Positions 1-9,116 of a stretch of DNA of 64,000 bases are shown here, piece after piece; within the stretch, counting starts at the first letter, position 1; the number at the start of each line of letters is the position of its first letter. The stretch spans positions 62,001 to 126,000 of the forward strand of contig JABXHM010000028.1 in NCBI GenBank assembly GCA_013373625.1, read 5' to 3'. This DNA is from Alteromonadaceae bacterium (GTDB lineage Bacteria; Pseudomonadota; Gammaproteobacteria; Enterobacterales; Alteromonadaceae). The notes beneath the pieces are model-generated. The model was not told where the DNA came from. It did not search any database and worked only from the letters and a program-made list of their open reading frames with translations. The translations under genes were made by a program, and so were the position numbers.

Positions 1-531
1 GCAGGTCTTGGTTTGCTGGAGAAAATGGCGGGCGTGAGCACGCAGTATGTATTACCGCTTACCGGCACTGATGCGAAAGGTGAATTACTGGGTGTGAAAA
101 GTGAGCTGAGTGGTTGGTGCGCTGCGGTAAAAGCCAGGGCGGGTACCCGCATTGTCGGTACGATCACAACTGGGCGTGCCAAAGGACTCGCTTTTGCTAC
201 CGAGCGCCCCATCGGCAAAGGCAAACTGGTATTGTTAGGCGCGCATCCGCACGGTGATAACAGCGCTGTTATGCTTAACCAACTCATTGGACATTATGCG
301 CAACAAGCCGGCGTTAGAATGTGCTTTGATGTACCTGAGGGCGTGGTAGTCGTGCCGCGAAGAAACACTCAGAATGAACTGCTATGGATAGTGCTTAATA
401 TGCACAATGAGAGTAAAACCGTTTCGTTACCTAATGGCGCTACCGACATGCTCAGCGGTAAAACGTTGGACGGTACCACGTCACTGGCGCCTTATGGGCG
501 ATTAATAATTAACACCAATCAGGAGGTTTAA
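1..531 (+). CDS. GH42 beta-galactosidase, C-terminal part (5' end outside window)
   Basis: The reading frame is open from base 1, so this is the C-terminal part of a longer protein. The remnant has a Rossmann-like stretch ([16 protein letters not shown]) followed by a small beta domain with a GVVVVPRR strand and ending in APYGRLII. That is the trimerisation plus C-terminal beta domain layout of family 42 beta-galactosidases. The catalytic barrel lies upstream of the window. GH42 enzymes remove terminal beta-galactose, which suits galactan side chains of rhamnogalacturonan I and fits the pectin genes downstream. One base separates its stop from rhaM. The family call rests on the C-terminal domains only, so other GH42-like or GH-A clan proteins remain possible. 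Confidence 0.7.
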   Translation, partial: AGLGLLEKMAGVSTQYVLPLTGTDAKGELLGVKSELSGWCAAVKARAGTRIVGTITTGRAKGLAFATERPIGKGKLVLLGAHPHGDNSAVMLNQLIGHYAQQAGVRMCFDVPEGVVVVPRRNTQNELLWIVLNMHNESKTVSLPNGATDMLSGKTLDGTTSLAPYGRLIINTNQEV

Positions 532-532
532 G

Positions 533-847
533 ATGGAAAAAATCGCGTTTGTCATGCAGCTTAATCCTGGCTGCGAGAAAGAGTACGAACGTCGTCACGA
601 TGAGATTTGGCCGGAGCTGGTCACCGCACTCAAAGCGGCGGGCGTAGAGGATTACTCCATTTTTTTACATCCCGATACGCTGCAGTTATTTGCGGTGTTA
701 TGGCGCAGTAGTGAACACACAATGGATGATTTACCCGCCCAAGCGATCATGCAAAAGTGGTGGGCCTACATGGGCGACATAATGGCCCATAACAGTGATA
801 ACAGCCCGGTATCGCAACCGCTCACCCAGGTGTTTCATTTACCCTGA
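533..847 (+). CDS. rhaM: L-rhamnose mutarotase
   Basis: A 104-residue protein, the usual RhaM length, that interconverts alpha and beta anomers of L-rhamnose in the cytoplasm. The family pattern is clear: AFVMQLNPG at the N-terminus, the RRH segment with the expected catalytic His22, IWPEL, the WWAYM aromatic patch and DNSPVS near the C-terminus. A good ribosome site (aggagg) ends the preceding gene and the ATG follows its stop by one base, so the two are translationally linked. No other rhamnose catabolic gene is in the window. RhaM here probably serves rhamnose released from rhamnogalacturonan I by the enzymes encoded downstream. Confidence 0.93.
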   Translation: MEKIAFVMQLNPGCEKEYERRHDEIWPELVTALKAAGVEDYSIFLHPDTLQLFAVLWRSSEHTMDDLPAQAIMQKWWAYMGDIMAHNSDNSPVSQPLTQVFHLP

Positions 848-880
848 CGGGGCTGTTTAAAAAACAACCGATTGGAATTG

Positions 881-914
881 CACTCCTTATAACTCAAAAC
901 GTTCATAAGGAGTG
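881..914. repeat. Perfect 10-bp inverted repeat whose right arm holds a ribosome site
   Basis: cactccttat (881-890) pairs perfectly with ataaggagtg (905-914) around a 14-base loop. The right arm contains aaggag, six bases before an ATG at 919 that opens a 19-codon frame ending at 978. Folded RNA would hide this ribosome site. There is no T-run after the stem, so it is not an ordinary terminator. Confidence 0.5.
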
Positions 915-1676
915 TGGCATGTTTAACCCGTTCGCTCTTCCCCCACTTGCCTGGACCTGCCATTCAACGGCGGCGTAAACGGTATTTCTCAGGTAACATG
1001 TTGATTTTCAAAACAGTAAGAATTCAATATGCCGGTAATGCGGCGCTCGAAAAGCGAGTGATCAGCATCACTTTGTTGCCTGCTATGTGGTTTTTCGTTC
1101 AAAAAAAGCAATCAACGCAATCAGGTTTAACCGTTTTTATTGCGTGGCAGTAAGCGTCATACTTAATTTTATCAAAACAGTTAAGTAGAGACACCAATGA
1201 AACGTATTATCAAACAGCTATTCGATCGTAAGTCGGCCCTCACGGCAATACCGGCATCAGATTGCAACTTTACCAATAATTATTACGGTGACCAGCTCTG
1301 TCGCAAAGTGACACCATTAAACCAACGTACGCGATAATGCTGCTTATAATAGTCACCACTACTTTGTGTTGTATACCGTTGTGTTTACCGGTTCGGGTGA
1401 ATCAAAACAGAGCGGTATAGCCTTTATCATGGTGCTGCCCGGCGCGGTGATTTGGCGATGCTTCGCTATTTTAACTATCGCGGATACGCCAAACGCTTTA
1501 ATCTCACTGTTTTATTCTTGGCCATTATTTTACCGGCGTGCATAGTCTTGGCATGCCTATACAACTGGCATTTTTTGCCGGCTGGTTTCATTATGCGTCG
1601 TTGCTAAACGCGAGCGAGCAATACTCTGTCGGGACTCCACTTTGGCGGTGCAAACCCAGCTAATATGCCATCAATA

Positions 1677-1688
1677 TTCACATATGAA
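1677..1688. promoter_or_regulatory. Candidate pectin-regulon operator (TTCA-N4-TGAA)
   Basis: TTCACATATGAA lies about 90 bases before the RpiB-family gene. Its reverse complement is identical over 14 bases (TTTCATATGTGAAT) to the site at 3321-3332. Related sites occur at 6285, 6304 and 10507, all in promoter regions of this locus. A likely regulator is the IclR protein encoded at 12344-13120; the assignment is inferred. Confidence 0.55.
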
Positions 1689-1780
1689 ATTAAAAGTCAT
1701 TAAAGACCACCCCGGATGTTTTTTGCTGAGCATTAATGTTAGCGTCAAAAATTTAAAGCTACTCAAGTTTGGGGATTGTC

Positions 1781-2419
1781 ATGAAAATAGCGTTGATGAT
1801 GGAAAATAGCCAAGCGTCAAAAAATCCAATAGTGCTCAACGAGCTGCAAAGCGTTGCAAATGCTCTGGGCCATGAGGTCTACAACGTAGGAATGAACAGT
1901 GAAGACGATCATCACCTTACTTATGTGCATTTAGGCATAATGGCCGGTGCGTTACTGAATTCTAAGGCTGTCGATTTTGTGTTTGCTGGCTGCGGTACCG
2001 GTCAGGGGGCGTTAATGTCGCTCAATGCTCAGCCTGGCGTGTATTGCGGATACTGTATCGATCCGTCCGATGCGTTTTTGTTTAATCAGGTAAATAATGG
2101 CAATGCACTTGCCCTGCCATTTGCCAAAGGCTTCGGTTGGGGCGCTGAACTCAACGCCCGGTATATTTTTGAGAAGTCGCTGACCGGTGGCCGCGGTGAA
2201 GGCTATCCTGTGGAACGGCGCGAACCACAGGTTAAAAACGCAGCCATTCTTGCCGACTTAAAAACCGCGTTAGCGGCAGACAGCTATGTTGATACGCTGC
2301 GTAAAATTGATCAGGAACTGGTTAACGTCGCCTTTACCGGTGAACGTTTTCAGCGCTGCCTGTTCGATAACAGTCAGGATGACGCCTTAAATCAGTACGT
2401 TAAAAGTCTTGTTGCGTAA
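1781..2419 (+). CDS. RpiB/LacA/LacB-family isomerase, DhuI-like
   Basis: A 212-residue member of the RpiB/LacA/LacB sugar isomerase family, showing the family glycine-rich segment FVFAGCGTGQGALMSLN and a HLTYVHLGIMAGALL helix. It is longer than RpiB (about 150 residues) and near the size of streptococcal DhuI, an RpiB-like protein that isomerises 4-deoxy-L-threo-5-hexosulose uronate (DKI), the same reaction as KduI. Given the pectin genes around it, DKI isomerase is my best guess, which would make it redundant with kduI at 11439. The ATG at 1781 is preferred over an upstream TTG because of the ggggat sequence before it. A GC hairpin (2429-2448) follows the stop. Function is inferred from family and context. 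Confidence 0.72.
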   Translation: MKIALMMENSQASKNPIVLNELQSVANALGHEVYNVGMNSEDDHHLTYVHLGIMAGALLNSKAVDFVFAGCGTGQGALMSLNAQPGVYCGYCIDPSDAFLFNQVNNGNALALPFAKGFGWGAELNARYIFEKSLTGGRGEGYPVERREPQVKNAAILADLKTALAADSYVDTLRKIDQELVNVAFTGERFQRCLFDNSQDDALNQYVKSLVA

Positions 2420-2428
2420 ACCTTTACC

Positions 2429-2448
2429 GCGGGCGCGCTGACGCCCGC
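2429..2448 (+). terminator. GC-rich hairpin after the isomerase gene
   Basis: gcgggcg (2429-2435) and cgcccgc (2442-2448) form a 7-bp GC stem around a 6-base loop. It sits between two convergent genes. The following bases are only moderately T-rich, so termination strength is uncertain. Confidence 0.45.
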
Positions 2449-2480
2449 TATGTATTTAAATTCCTCTGGACCTGTAACGG

Positions 2481-3275
2481 TTAATCAATTGCCCAGACGT
2501 TGAAATCACGATACTGAAAGTGGGTCCATTTCATTTGCCTGAAACCTATGCGGCCGCTGGTATAGGGTGCGCCGGTATCTACTCCGTTTATGACCGCTTT
2601 GTCGTCGGTGTAATCAATCACTTTGTTGTCATCAACAAACAGCTGTATATGGTTATGGTGCTTAATCAGCCGGATTTGATGCACCTTATCTGAATAGGTC
2701 GGGATCCCGATTTTTCCCTCTTGTAACAATGTAAAGGTGTTGTTTTTGCGCAAATTTGCATGGCCGCGGTCAGGGTTATGTGCGGCATTGGCATAATAAG
2801 AAATGTGATAACTGTTAATCCTGCCTTCGGTGTACTGATTAAAGGTACCGTCGCGGGCAGGTAACGACGGGTCAAAGATACTTTCGCCATCGACCCCTTT
2901 TGCGGCAAAAAACACAATGGTCAGCCCGGCATCGTTTTTTAGTGGTTGCGCTTGCCATTCTGCAATAAAGCTATCCGGAAACTCCTCAGGGCACCAAAAC
3001 ACATGGTGCATGGTTTCATCGGGCGAGGACATTTGCATCCAGCCGTCGTTAAAGGTCAATGTACCAGGTCCTTCCATCACCCAGTCAGAGATGTCCTTTA
3101 CACTGGCCATTGCGTTGCTGTAGAGCAACGTGCCTTTGCTCACCGCTGCGCTCGGTGACGGTTCGGAAAACGTTACATTGCGTGTGGAATTTGGTGATGC
3201 AAGCCGCTCAGCACAGCCCCCAGACACACTAAGGAATAACACACAAAACAGTAAATGCAGACAACGTTTGTTCAT
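2481..3275 (-). CDS. DUF1961-family lipoprotein
   Basis: A 264-residue protein with a lipoprotein signal: short basic start MNKR, hydrophobic core, then SGGC with the cysteine at residue 21. The rest matches the DUF1961 family, a concanavalin-like beta sandwich frequent in polysaccharide-utilisation loci, with segments such as YHISYYA, NLRKN and GRIGFRQM. The biochemical role of the family is not clearly known to me; a glycan-binding or lyase-assisting role would fit. It is divergent from the PL26-type lyase, and the shared promoter region carries a copy of the operator (3321-3332). The start is supported by gaagga eight bases before the ATG. Confidence 0.75.
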   Translation of the reverse strand: MNKRCLHLLFCVLFLSVSGGCAERLASPNSTRNVTFSEPSPSAAVSKGTLLYSNAMASVKDISDWVMEGPGTLTFNDGWMQMSSPDETMHHVFWCPEEFPDSFIAEWQAQPLKNDAGLTIVFFAAKGVDGESIFDPSLPARDGTFNQYTEGRINSYHISYYANAAHNPDRGHANLRKNNTFTLLQEGKIGIPTYSDKVHQIRLIKHHNHIQLFVDDNKVIDYTDDKAVINGVDTGAPYTSGRIGFRQMKWTHFQYRDFNVWAID

Positions 3276-3320
3276 TGCTTAAGTCCTTCACGGTGAATCA
3301 GGATAGCACTTTGGGTCAGT

Positions 3321-3332
3321 TTCATATGTGAA
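3321..3332. promoter_or_regulatory. Candidate pectin-regulon operator between divergent genes
   Basis: TTCATATGTGAA, extended to the 14-base TTTCATATGTGAAT (3320-3333), is exactly the reverse complement of the site at 1677. It lies between the divergent DUF1961 and PL26 genes and could control both. A putative site for the local IclR-type regulator. Confidence 0.6.
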
Positions 3333-3475
3333 TCAATTAAAGCGATAGTTTTCGGCTTATTTATCGCAATTTGATTCTTTTATGGTACAAACTAATCATA
3401 AATTAACAAAATGTTAAAGAAATCGCTCAATTACGTGCAAGTATTGAGCGAAACTAGCAAGCGTTGGAGTATATG

Positions 3476-6196
3476 ATGGATAGACGCACGTTTTTAAAAC
3501 AAGGCAGCATGGCAGCCTCGTTGCCTCTAGCACTTTCGGCAGGCGGTTGTGCTACAACGGCAGGTAAAGCGGGTGACGCCCCCACCGTAAAACGTATACC
3601 GGGCACACTAAGTTGGGTCGACGGCAACGCGCCGGATTATCAAAGTGGTGCGACCTGGGGCTATCCTTGGAAACAAGGTGAGTGCCAGGCATCTGATGCA
3701 CTCAAACTCATCGCTGAAAATGGTAAAACAATACCACTGCAAAGCTGGCCAACCGCTTACTGGCCGGATGGCAGCGTAAAGTGGACAGCCCACGCCATCC
3801 CGGCCGGTGCTCAGCCCGGCAATCATTTTAAAATACTGGCCGGGAAAGGTCCGCAACCTGCCGCTGCTACCACTGTGACCGAAAAAGCCGATCACTTTGA
3901 ATTGGATACCGGTGTTGTGCAGGTGCACATAGGTAAGCAGGGGCGTGATCTTATTCAACAAATGCGCCGCAATGGCAAAACCATTGGTCAGTCGGCGCGC
4001 CTGGTTGGGTTGGTGCAGGATGCACCGGTTAATGAACCTGAGCAACCGGCGGCGGTAACCGCCTTCGAGTCGAACGTTGAAAGCGTGACGGTTGAGCAAA
4101 GTGGCCCGGTACGCAGTGTGGTAAAAATAGAAGGTAAACATAAACTGCCCAACGGGCGCAGCTGGTTGCCGTTCGCACTGCGTGTCTATGGTTATGCAGG
4201 CGGCGAATCTATCAGGTTAAGTCATACGTTTATCTACGATGGCGATGATCAAAGCGATTTTATTCGCGGTTTAGGCTTGCGCTTTAACGTGGTACAGCGT
4301 GATGAGCTATATAACCGCCATGTTCGCTTTGTGGGTCAGGATGATGGCCTGTGGGGAGAGGGTGTGAAAGGCATAACCGGCCTGCGACGCGATCCCGGCC
4401 AGGCCGTGCGCGATGCGCAAATCGCCGGTGTGGCAACCCCGCCATTAAGTGAATGGGATGAGCGGGTGAGCAGTCGCATGCACTGGATACCGGTATGGAA
4501 CGATTTTACTTTGTCGCAACTGTCGGCCAATGGCTTTGCCATTAAAAAGCGCACCAAGCCTGGACATGCCTGGATTGACTCTGATCAGGGCCATCGCGCT
4601 TCAGGCGTTAGTTATCTTGGCGGCGCATCGGGGGGCATTGTGTTTGGTATGCGGGATTTCTGGCAGCTACATCCGGTTCAGGTGGATATTCGTAACGCTG
4701 GCGCCGAGTTGGCTGAGGCCACCCTTTGGTTCTACTCACCTGAAGCCCCTGCCATGGATGTTCGCTTTTACCACGATGGCATGGGTCAGGACTCCTATGA
4801 TGATCAGCTTGATGCGCTGAATATTATCTACGAAGATTACGAACCCGGATTTGGTTCTGCCTATGGCGTTGCGCGTACCTCCGATTTTACCTTAGGCATC
4901 ATGGATGCAACGCCCAGTCGCCAGAAAACCGTGAAGATGGCCAGTAGCATCGCGCATCCGCCACAAGTTGTAGCGGCACCGGCAGATTATCTTGCCACCA
5001 ATGTGTTTGGTGGTTTGTGGACACTGCCTGACCGCTCAACGCCCGCTAAAGCGGGTATTGAGGACCGGCTCGATTTTCAGGTGAAGTATTATTGCAGCCA
5101 GGTGGAGCAGCGCCACTGGTATGGCTTCTGGAACTTCGGTGATGTCATGCACACCTACGATGTCGACCGTCATGTGTGGCGCTACGATATTGGCGGCTAC
5201 GCCTGGGATAACTCAGAATTATCGCCGGATTTGTGGCTGTGGTATTCATTTTTACGCAGCGGTGATCCCACCACATTCCACCTCGCAGAAAACATGACCC
5301 GGCACAATCGCGATGTGGATATTTACCATGCCGGTCGGTTTAAGGGTCTCGGTACCCGCCACAACGTGCAACACTGGGGCTGTAGTGCCAAGCAATTGCG
5401 GATCAGTACCGCTGCCTACCGCCGTTTCCATTATTACATTACCGGTGACGACCGCACCGGCGATGTATTGAACGAGGTGGTAAATGCCGACAAGGCACTG
5501 GGTGTGCTTAACCCGACCCGCAAAGTGGCGCGACAAAATCCCATGCCTGGTATGGCTAAAATTGGTGCCGGTACCGACTGGAGTGCCACGGCAGCTAATT
5601 GGCTGACCGCCTGGGAGCGCACCGGCGATGACAAATACCGCGATCGTCTGCTCGATGCCATGCGAGTGATTGGCGAGCATCCGCTGGGCTTTTTCGCCGG
5701 CGCTTTTGGCTATGACGTCGACAAGCAAAAACTGTTACCTTACGACGATGTCGAGCCGGGGATTTCACATTTAAGCGCGGTATTTGGCTTAATTGAAGTC
5801 AATACCGAATTGAACCAGTTGCTGGATGTGCCAGCCTATAAGGAGGCCTGGCTCGAGTACGGTCGTTTATACAATGCAGACAAGGCCACTCAGGAGGCCG
5901 CGCTGGGTATGTGGAAACGCCCCAACCTGGCGACCGCGCACTCACGACTAACCGCTTATACCGCTAAAGAAACGGGTAATCCGGCTCTGGCTAAAAGGGC
6001 CTGGCAGGAGTTTGGCCGTACCCAGGAGTTCTCCGGCAAGATTGGCCAGCAGAACCGCCTCAGTACCACCCATGTTACCGGGCCGGATGTACTCAACCCG
6101 ATTGATGAAGCGCCCTGGGTGTCGACAAATGATGCCTCGCAGTGGGGATTAGCCGCCATTCAAAACCTGGCGCTGGTGCCCGACGCCCTCGACTAA
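3476..6196 (+). CDS. PL26-type exo-rhamnogalacturonan lyase, Tat-exported
   Basis: About 906 residues. The N-terminus is a Tat signal: DRRTFLKQG with the twin arginines at residues 3-4, a hydrophobic stretch, then AGGC with a cysteine at about residue 25, so the protein may be a Tat-exported lipoprotein. The body resembles the YetA/PL26 rhamnogalacturonan exolyase family (about 900 residues; N-terminal beta domains, then a helical toroid region with WGFWNFGDV-like motifs such as RHWYGFWNFGDVMHTYD). These enzymes cut rhamnogalacturonan I backbones from one end by beta-elimination. The next gene would process the unsaturated products. Two ATGs compete (3473, 3476); ggag at 3466 favours 3476. 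The substrate is inferred from family and neighbours. Confidence 0.75.
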   Translation: MDRRTFLKQGSMAASLPLALSAGGCATTAGKAGDAPTVKRIPGTLSWVDGNAPDYQSGATWGYPWKQGECQASDALKLIAENGKTIPLQSWPTAYWPDGSVKWTAHAIPAGAQPGNHFKILAGKGPQPAAATTVTEKADHFELDTGVVQVHIGKQGRDLIQQMRRNGKTIGQSARLVGLVQDAPVNEPEQPAAVTAFESNVESVTVEQSGPVRSVVKIEGKHKLPNGRSWLPFALRVYGYAGGESIRLSHTFIYDGDDQSDFIRGLGLRFNVVQRDELYNRHVRFVGQDDGLWGEGVKGITGLRRDPGQAVRDAQIAGVATPPLSEWDERVSSRMHWIPVWNDFTLSQLSANGFAIKKRTKPGHAWIDSDQGHRASGVSYLGGASGGIVFGMRDFWQLHPVQVDIRNAGAELAEATLWFYSPEAPAMDVRFYHDGMGQDSYDDQLDALNIIYEDYEPGFGSAYGVARTSDFTLGIMDATPSRQKTVKMASSIAHPPQVVAAPADYLATNVFGGLWTLPDRSTPAKAGIEDRLDFQVKYYCSQVEQRHWYGFWNFGDVMHTYDVDRHVWRYDIGGYAWDNSELSPDLWLWYSFLRSGDPTTFHLAENMTRHNRDVDIYHAGRFKGLGTRHNVQHWGCSAKQLRISTAAYRRFHYYITGDDRTGDVLNEVVNADKALGVLNPTRKVARQNPMPGMAKIGAGTDWSATAANWLTAWERTGDDKYRDRLLDAMRVIGEHPLGFFAGAFGYDVDKQKLLPYDDVEPGISHLSAVFGLIEVNTELNQLLDVPAYKEAWLEYGRLYNADKATQEAALGMWKRPNLATAHSRLTAYTAKETGNPALAKRAWQEFGRTQEFSGKIGQQNRLSTTHVTGPDVLNPIDEAPWVSTNDASQWGLAAIQNLALVPDALD

Positions 6197-6205
6197 ACCG
6201 TCAAA

Positions 6206-6239
6206 ATGATCCGAACTGCTGAGTGGTGGTTCGGATCAT
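6206..6239 (+). terminator. Long hairpin downstream of the PL26 gene
   Basis: atgatccgaac (6206-6216) pairs with gttcggatcat (6229-6239), an 11-bp perfect stem with a 12-base loop, just after the stop. There is no T-run after it, so it may stabilise or process mRNA rather than act as a classic terminator. Confidence 0.45.
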
Positions 6240-6284
6240 AAAATCGTAACGTGTTGAATTTATGCGTTATGCCTATCGAAAGAC

Positions 6285-6315
6285 TTCATATTTGAATACC
6301 TATTTCGCATTTGAA
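6285..6315. promoter_or_regulatory. Two tandem candidate pectin operators
   Basis: TTCATATTTGAA (6285-6296) is a full TTCA-N4-TGAA site. TTCGCATTTGAA (6304-6315) differs by one arm base. Their centres are 19 bp apart, close to two helical turns, upstream of the GH105 gene. They are the third and fourth copies of the motif in this locus. Confidence 0.5.
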
Positions 6316-6478
6316 ACAAAAACGTTAAATCGCGTTAATAGTATGTAAATTGATGTACAGTGACGTCAACTATTTAGCGCAATCTTATTTAACCGTTGGC
6401 GAAAGTCGCTTTTTTTTCGATGTGCTTAGACTCCTCGCCCGGTTTATTTTGAAACCCATAAAAGTAGAAGGATTTAAC

Positions 6479-7585
6479 ATGCCTGCAGTTGCTCACGACA
6501 TTGAATATGCCAGCGTCACAAAAAGCATTGATAAGCTGATTGATAATCTGGTGAACATTACTGACGATACCGGCGAGTTTCTGCTTAAGTTAGATGATGG
6601 CCGTGTTATCGATACCAAAGGCTGGAATGACTGGGAGTGGACACACGGCATTGGTCTTTACGGATTACTGAAATACTGGGATATCACCGGCGACGAAAAA
6701 GCCAGGATGATTATTGAAGAGTGGTTTGCCAATCGCTTTGCCGAAGGCACGCCCACCAAAAACGTTAACACCATGTCGCCGTTCTTAACCCTGGCTTATA
6801 TGCAGGAACGTAGCGGCAACCGCAGCTACCTGCCTTACCTTGACGTATGGGCTGAGTGGATCATGGATGGTATTCCACGCACCGAAGAAAACGGCATTCA
6901 GCATATTGTGTTTAATTCTGAAAACTACCAGCAGTTGTGGGACGACACGCTGATGATGTCCGTTATGCCGCTGGCTAAAATTGGCTTGCTGCTCAACCGC
7001 CCGCACTATGTAGAAGAAGCCAAGCGCCAGTTTATGCTGCACATTAAATACCTGGCCGACCGTAACACCGGTTTATGGTTTCACGGCTGGACCTTCGATG
7101 GTCGTCATAATTTTGCAGATGCCCTGTGGGCGCGCGGTAATTGCTGGGTAACCATTGCCATTCCCGAATTCATCGAACTTCTCGACCTGCCTGAAACTGA
7201 CGGCCTGCGTATGTTCCTGATTGAAACACTCGAAGCGCAGGTAAAAGCGCTGGTAAAAACGCAGCACGAGGATGGCTTGTGGCACACACTGCTGGACGAT
7301 CCTGACTCGTATCTGGAAGCTTCGGCGGCCGCCGGATTTGCCTATGGCATCTTAAAAGCGGTACGCAAAGGGTACATCAGCACCAAGTACCAGCCCTGTG
7401 CTATTAAAGCCATTAAAGCGGTACTGGCAAACATTGATGACAGTGGTGAGCTACAGCAGGTGTCCTTTGGCACGCCGGTCTTTGACGACCTGCAGGGCTA
7501 TCGCGATATTCCGCTGACCTCTATGCCCTATGGGCAATCGATGGCTATTTTGGCGCTTGTCGAATTTATGAATAGCTACATCTAA
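6479..7585 (+). CDS. GH105 unsaturated rhamnogalacturonyl hydrolase (YteR/RhiN-like)
   Basis: A 368-residue (alpha/alpha)6-barrel enzyme of the GH105/GH88 type. It hydrolyses the unsaturated galacturonyl residue from the end of rhamnogalacturonan oligosaccharides left by PL lyases, giving rhamnose-containing product and unsaturated galacturonate. Visible signatures are WEWTHGIGLYGLLKY, the WDDTLMMSV motif carrying the likely catalytic Asp156, WFHGWTFDGRHNFADALWARGNCW, and EASAAAGFAYG. No signal peptide is present, so it acts in the cytoplasm. The ATG at 6479 has agaagga seven bases upstream and gives the usual family length; a longer frame from 6350 would add 43 unlikely residues. It is followed by a transporter gene 34 bases downstream. 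Confidence 0.9.
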   Translation: MPAVAHDIEYASVTKSIDKLIDNLVNITDDTGEFLLKLDDGRVIDTKGWNDWEWTHGIGLYGLLKYWDITGDEKARMIIEEWFANRFAEGTPTKNVNTMSPFLTLAYMQERSGNRSYLPYLDVWAEWIMDGIPRTEENGIQHIVFNSENYQQLWDDTLMMSVMPLAKIGLLLNRPHYVEEAKRQFMLHIKYLADRNTGLWFHGWTFDGRHNFADALWARGNCWVTIAIPEFIELLDLPETDGLRMFLIETLEAQVKALVKTQHEDGLWHTLLDDPDSYLEASAAAGFAYGILKAVRKGYISTKYQPCAIKAIKAVLANIDDSGELQQVSFGTPVFDDLQGYRDIPLTSMPYGQSMAILALVEFMNSYI

Positions 7586-7619
7586 TCAGTCGTTAATCTA
7601 TTAACTGGGAGGGTGTGTT

Positions 7620-9116
7620 ATGACCCGTCGTGAACTCAAGCCGGTCAATTATGTTGCTTACGGGCTTAACGATATTTTAGGTGCAGGCTCGATGGCCGTG
7701 ATCAGCGGCTGGATACTGTTTTTCTACACCACTTTTTGTGGCTTATCAGCCGTTCAGGCCGCGTCTATTTTTGCCATTGCGCGCATTCTCGATGCTGTGG
7801 CGAGCCCCCTGATTGGACATATTTCGGATGGCCTGGGGCGGACCAGAATTGGTCGCAAGTTTGGTCGCCGCCGGGTGTTTTTAATTGGTGCCATTCCGCT
7901 GCTCCCCAGTTTTGCCCTGATGTGGGTAAGTGGCCAGGAGTACTGGTATTACTTAATCACCTATGTGTTTTTTGAACTGGTCTATGCCTCGGTGCTCATT
8001 CCTTATGAGACACTGGCCGCTGAAATGACCGATGACTACAAGAAAAAGGCGAAACTGGCCGGCGCGCGTATTCTTACCGGTCAGGTATCGGCTATTTTTG
8101 CCGGTATTTTGCCCAGCTGGATTGTTAGCATTGCAGGCGGCAAAGAGTCTGCGTCGACATTTTTAATCATGGGGTCGATTTTCTCCGTGGTGTTCATGCT
8201 GGTGGTTTTTGGCGTGTGGTTCTTTACCTGGGAGCGCGACGCCAGCGAGCTGAGCGAAGAGGAGCTCACCAAAGACGAAAACTGGACTGTTACCGGTACC
8301 CTCAAAACCCTGTTTAAAAACCTGTCATCCACATTGCGTATTCGTGCCTTCCGTTTGCACCTGGGCATGTACCTGGGCGGTTATATTAGTCAGGATGTGT
8401 TCAATGCTGTGTTCACCTATTTTGTGGTATTTGCCATTGGCGGTACGGTGGTGATCGCCTCAGAAATGATGGCCGTGACCTATATTGCACAATTGCTGGC
8501 GGTGGCACTGGCCATTCCGCTGGTGATGCGTTTTGGCCCGGCACCCAGCTACCGGGTAGCTATTGTGTTCTATTTTGTGGGGATCTTACTGCTGCTGGCA
8601 ATGTTCTTTACAACTAACGAATTCAGCTTGTTATGGTTGGGCGCCGGCGTCGTTGTGGCCGGTTTTGGCCGTGGCGCGTTAAATTACATTCCCTGGAACA
8701 CCTACAACTACATGGCCGACGTGGATCAGATTGTCACCGCTCGTCGTCGCGAGGGCAGTTTCGCCGGCGTCATGACGTTTATTCGCAAGGCAACCCAGGC
8801 TATCGCCGTGATGTCGGTGGGGGTTATTCTCGAGGCGGGCGGGTTTGCCTCGGGTGAAGAGCTGCAAAGCAGCGAGGCCATTTCGACCATCGTGATTATG
8901 TTGGCCGCTGGTCCGCTGGTGGTGTTGTTGTTTGGCTTTTGGGTGTCCACCAAATTTAAGCTCAGTAAAGAAACGCATGAGGTGCTCATGACCGAAATTG
9001 AGCGCTTTAAGAATGGTCAGGATGCGCCGCTAAGTAGTGAAAACCGGGCAATCGTAGAAGACTTGTCAGGCTGGTCGTATGACAAGCTGTGGGGCAACAA
9101 TACGGTGGGCCGCTAA
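7620..9116 (+). CDS. GPH-family sugar:cation symporter (MFS)
   Basis: A 498-residue inner-membrane protein with about twelve hydrophobic segments. It has the glycoside-pentoside-hexuronide symporter layout: an N-terminal YGLNDILGAG segment and the loop 2-3 signature SDGLGRTRIGRKFGRRR. Family members couple uptake of glycosides or hexuronides to Na+ or H+. Placed between GH105 and oligogalacturonate lyase genes, it most likely imports unsaturated rhamnogalacturonan disaccharides, short oligogalacturonides or free uronates; the substrate is not readable from sequence. A strong ribosome site (gggagg) precedes the ATG, and the stop abuts the start of the next gene directly (taa-atg), so they are cotranslated. 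Confidence 0.88.
   Translation: MTRRELKPVNYVAYGLNDILGAGSMAVISGWILFFYTTFCGLSAVQAASIFAIARILDAVASPLIGHISDGLGRTRIGRKFGRRRVFLIGAIPLLPSFALMWVSGQEYWYYLITYVFFELVYASVLIPYETLAAEMTDDYKKKAKLAGARILTGQVSAIFAGILPSWIVSIAGGKESASTFLIMGSIFSVVFMLVVFGVWFFTWERDASELSEEELTKDENWTVTGTLKTLFKNLSSTLRIRAFRLHLGMYLGGYISQDVFNAVFTYFVVFAIGGTVVIASEMMAVTYIAQLLAVALAIPLVMRFGPAPSYRVAIVFYFVGILLLLAMFFTTNEFSLLWLGAGVVVAGFGRGALNYIPWNTYNYMADVDQIVTARRREGSFAGVMTFIRKATQAIAVMSVGVILEAGGFASGEELQSSEAISTIVIMLAAGPLVVLLFGFWVSTKFKLSKETHEVLMTEIERFKNGQDAPLSSENRAIVEDLSGWSYDKLWGNNTVGR

Larger units (their letters stand above)
848..1780 (+). pseudogene. Gene-poor stretch, probably decayed coding remnants
   Basis: No convincing intact gene lies in these 930 bases. 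Short open pieces that look like protein change frame repeatedly. One is a 46-codon ORF at 1197-1337 starting MKRIIKQLFDRKSALTA. Near 1338-1440 is a hydrophobic frame reading SHHYFVLYTVVFTGSG and IAFIMVLPGAVIW. Near 1470-1600 is another frame reading FNLTVLFLAIILPACIVL. The last two could be one former membrane protein broken by frameshifts. I do not recognise the ancestor. A candidate operator at 1677-1688 lies at its end and belongs to the next gene. The alternative is plain intergenic DNA with chance open stretches. Confidence 0.35.

Noticed and set aside
914-1153. 79-codon open frame on the plus strand
   Set aside because: Composition is unlike a protein (basic and aromatic patches), start is a GTG inside the hairpin arm, and no domain is seen. 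Treated as part of the gene-poor stretch.
5252-5728. 158-codon minus-strand frame inside the PL26 gene
   Set aside because: Antisense to a well-supported long gene, no motif, no ribosome site.
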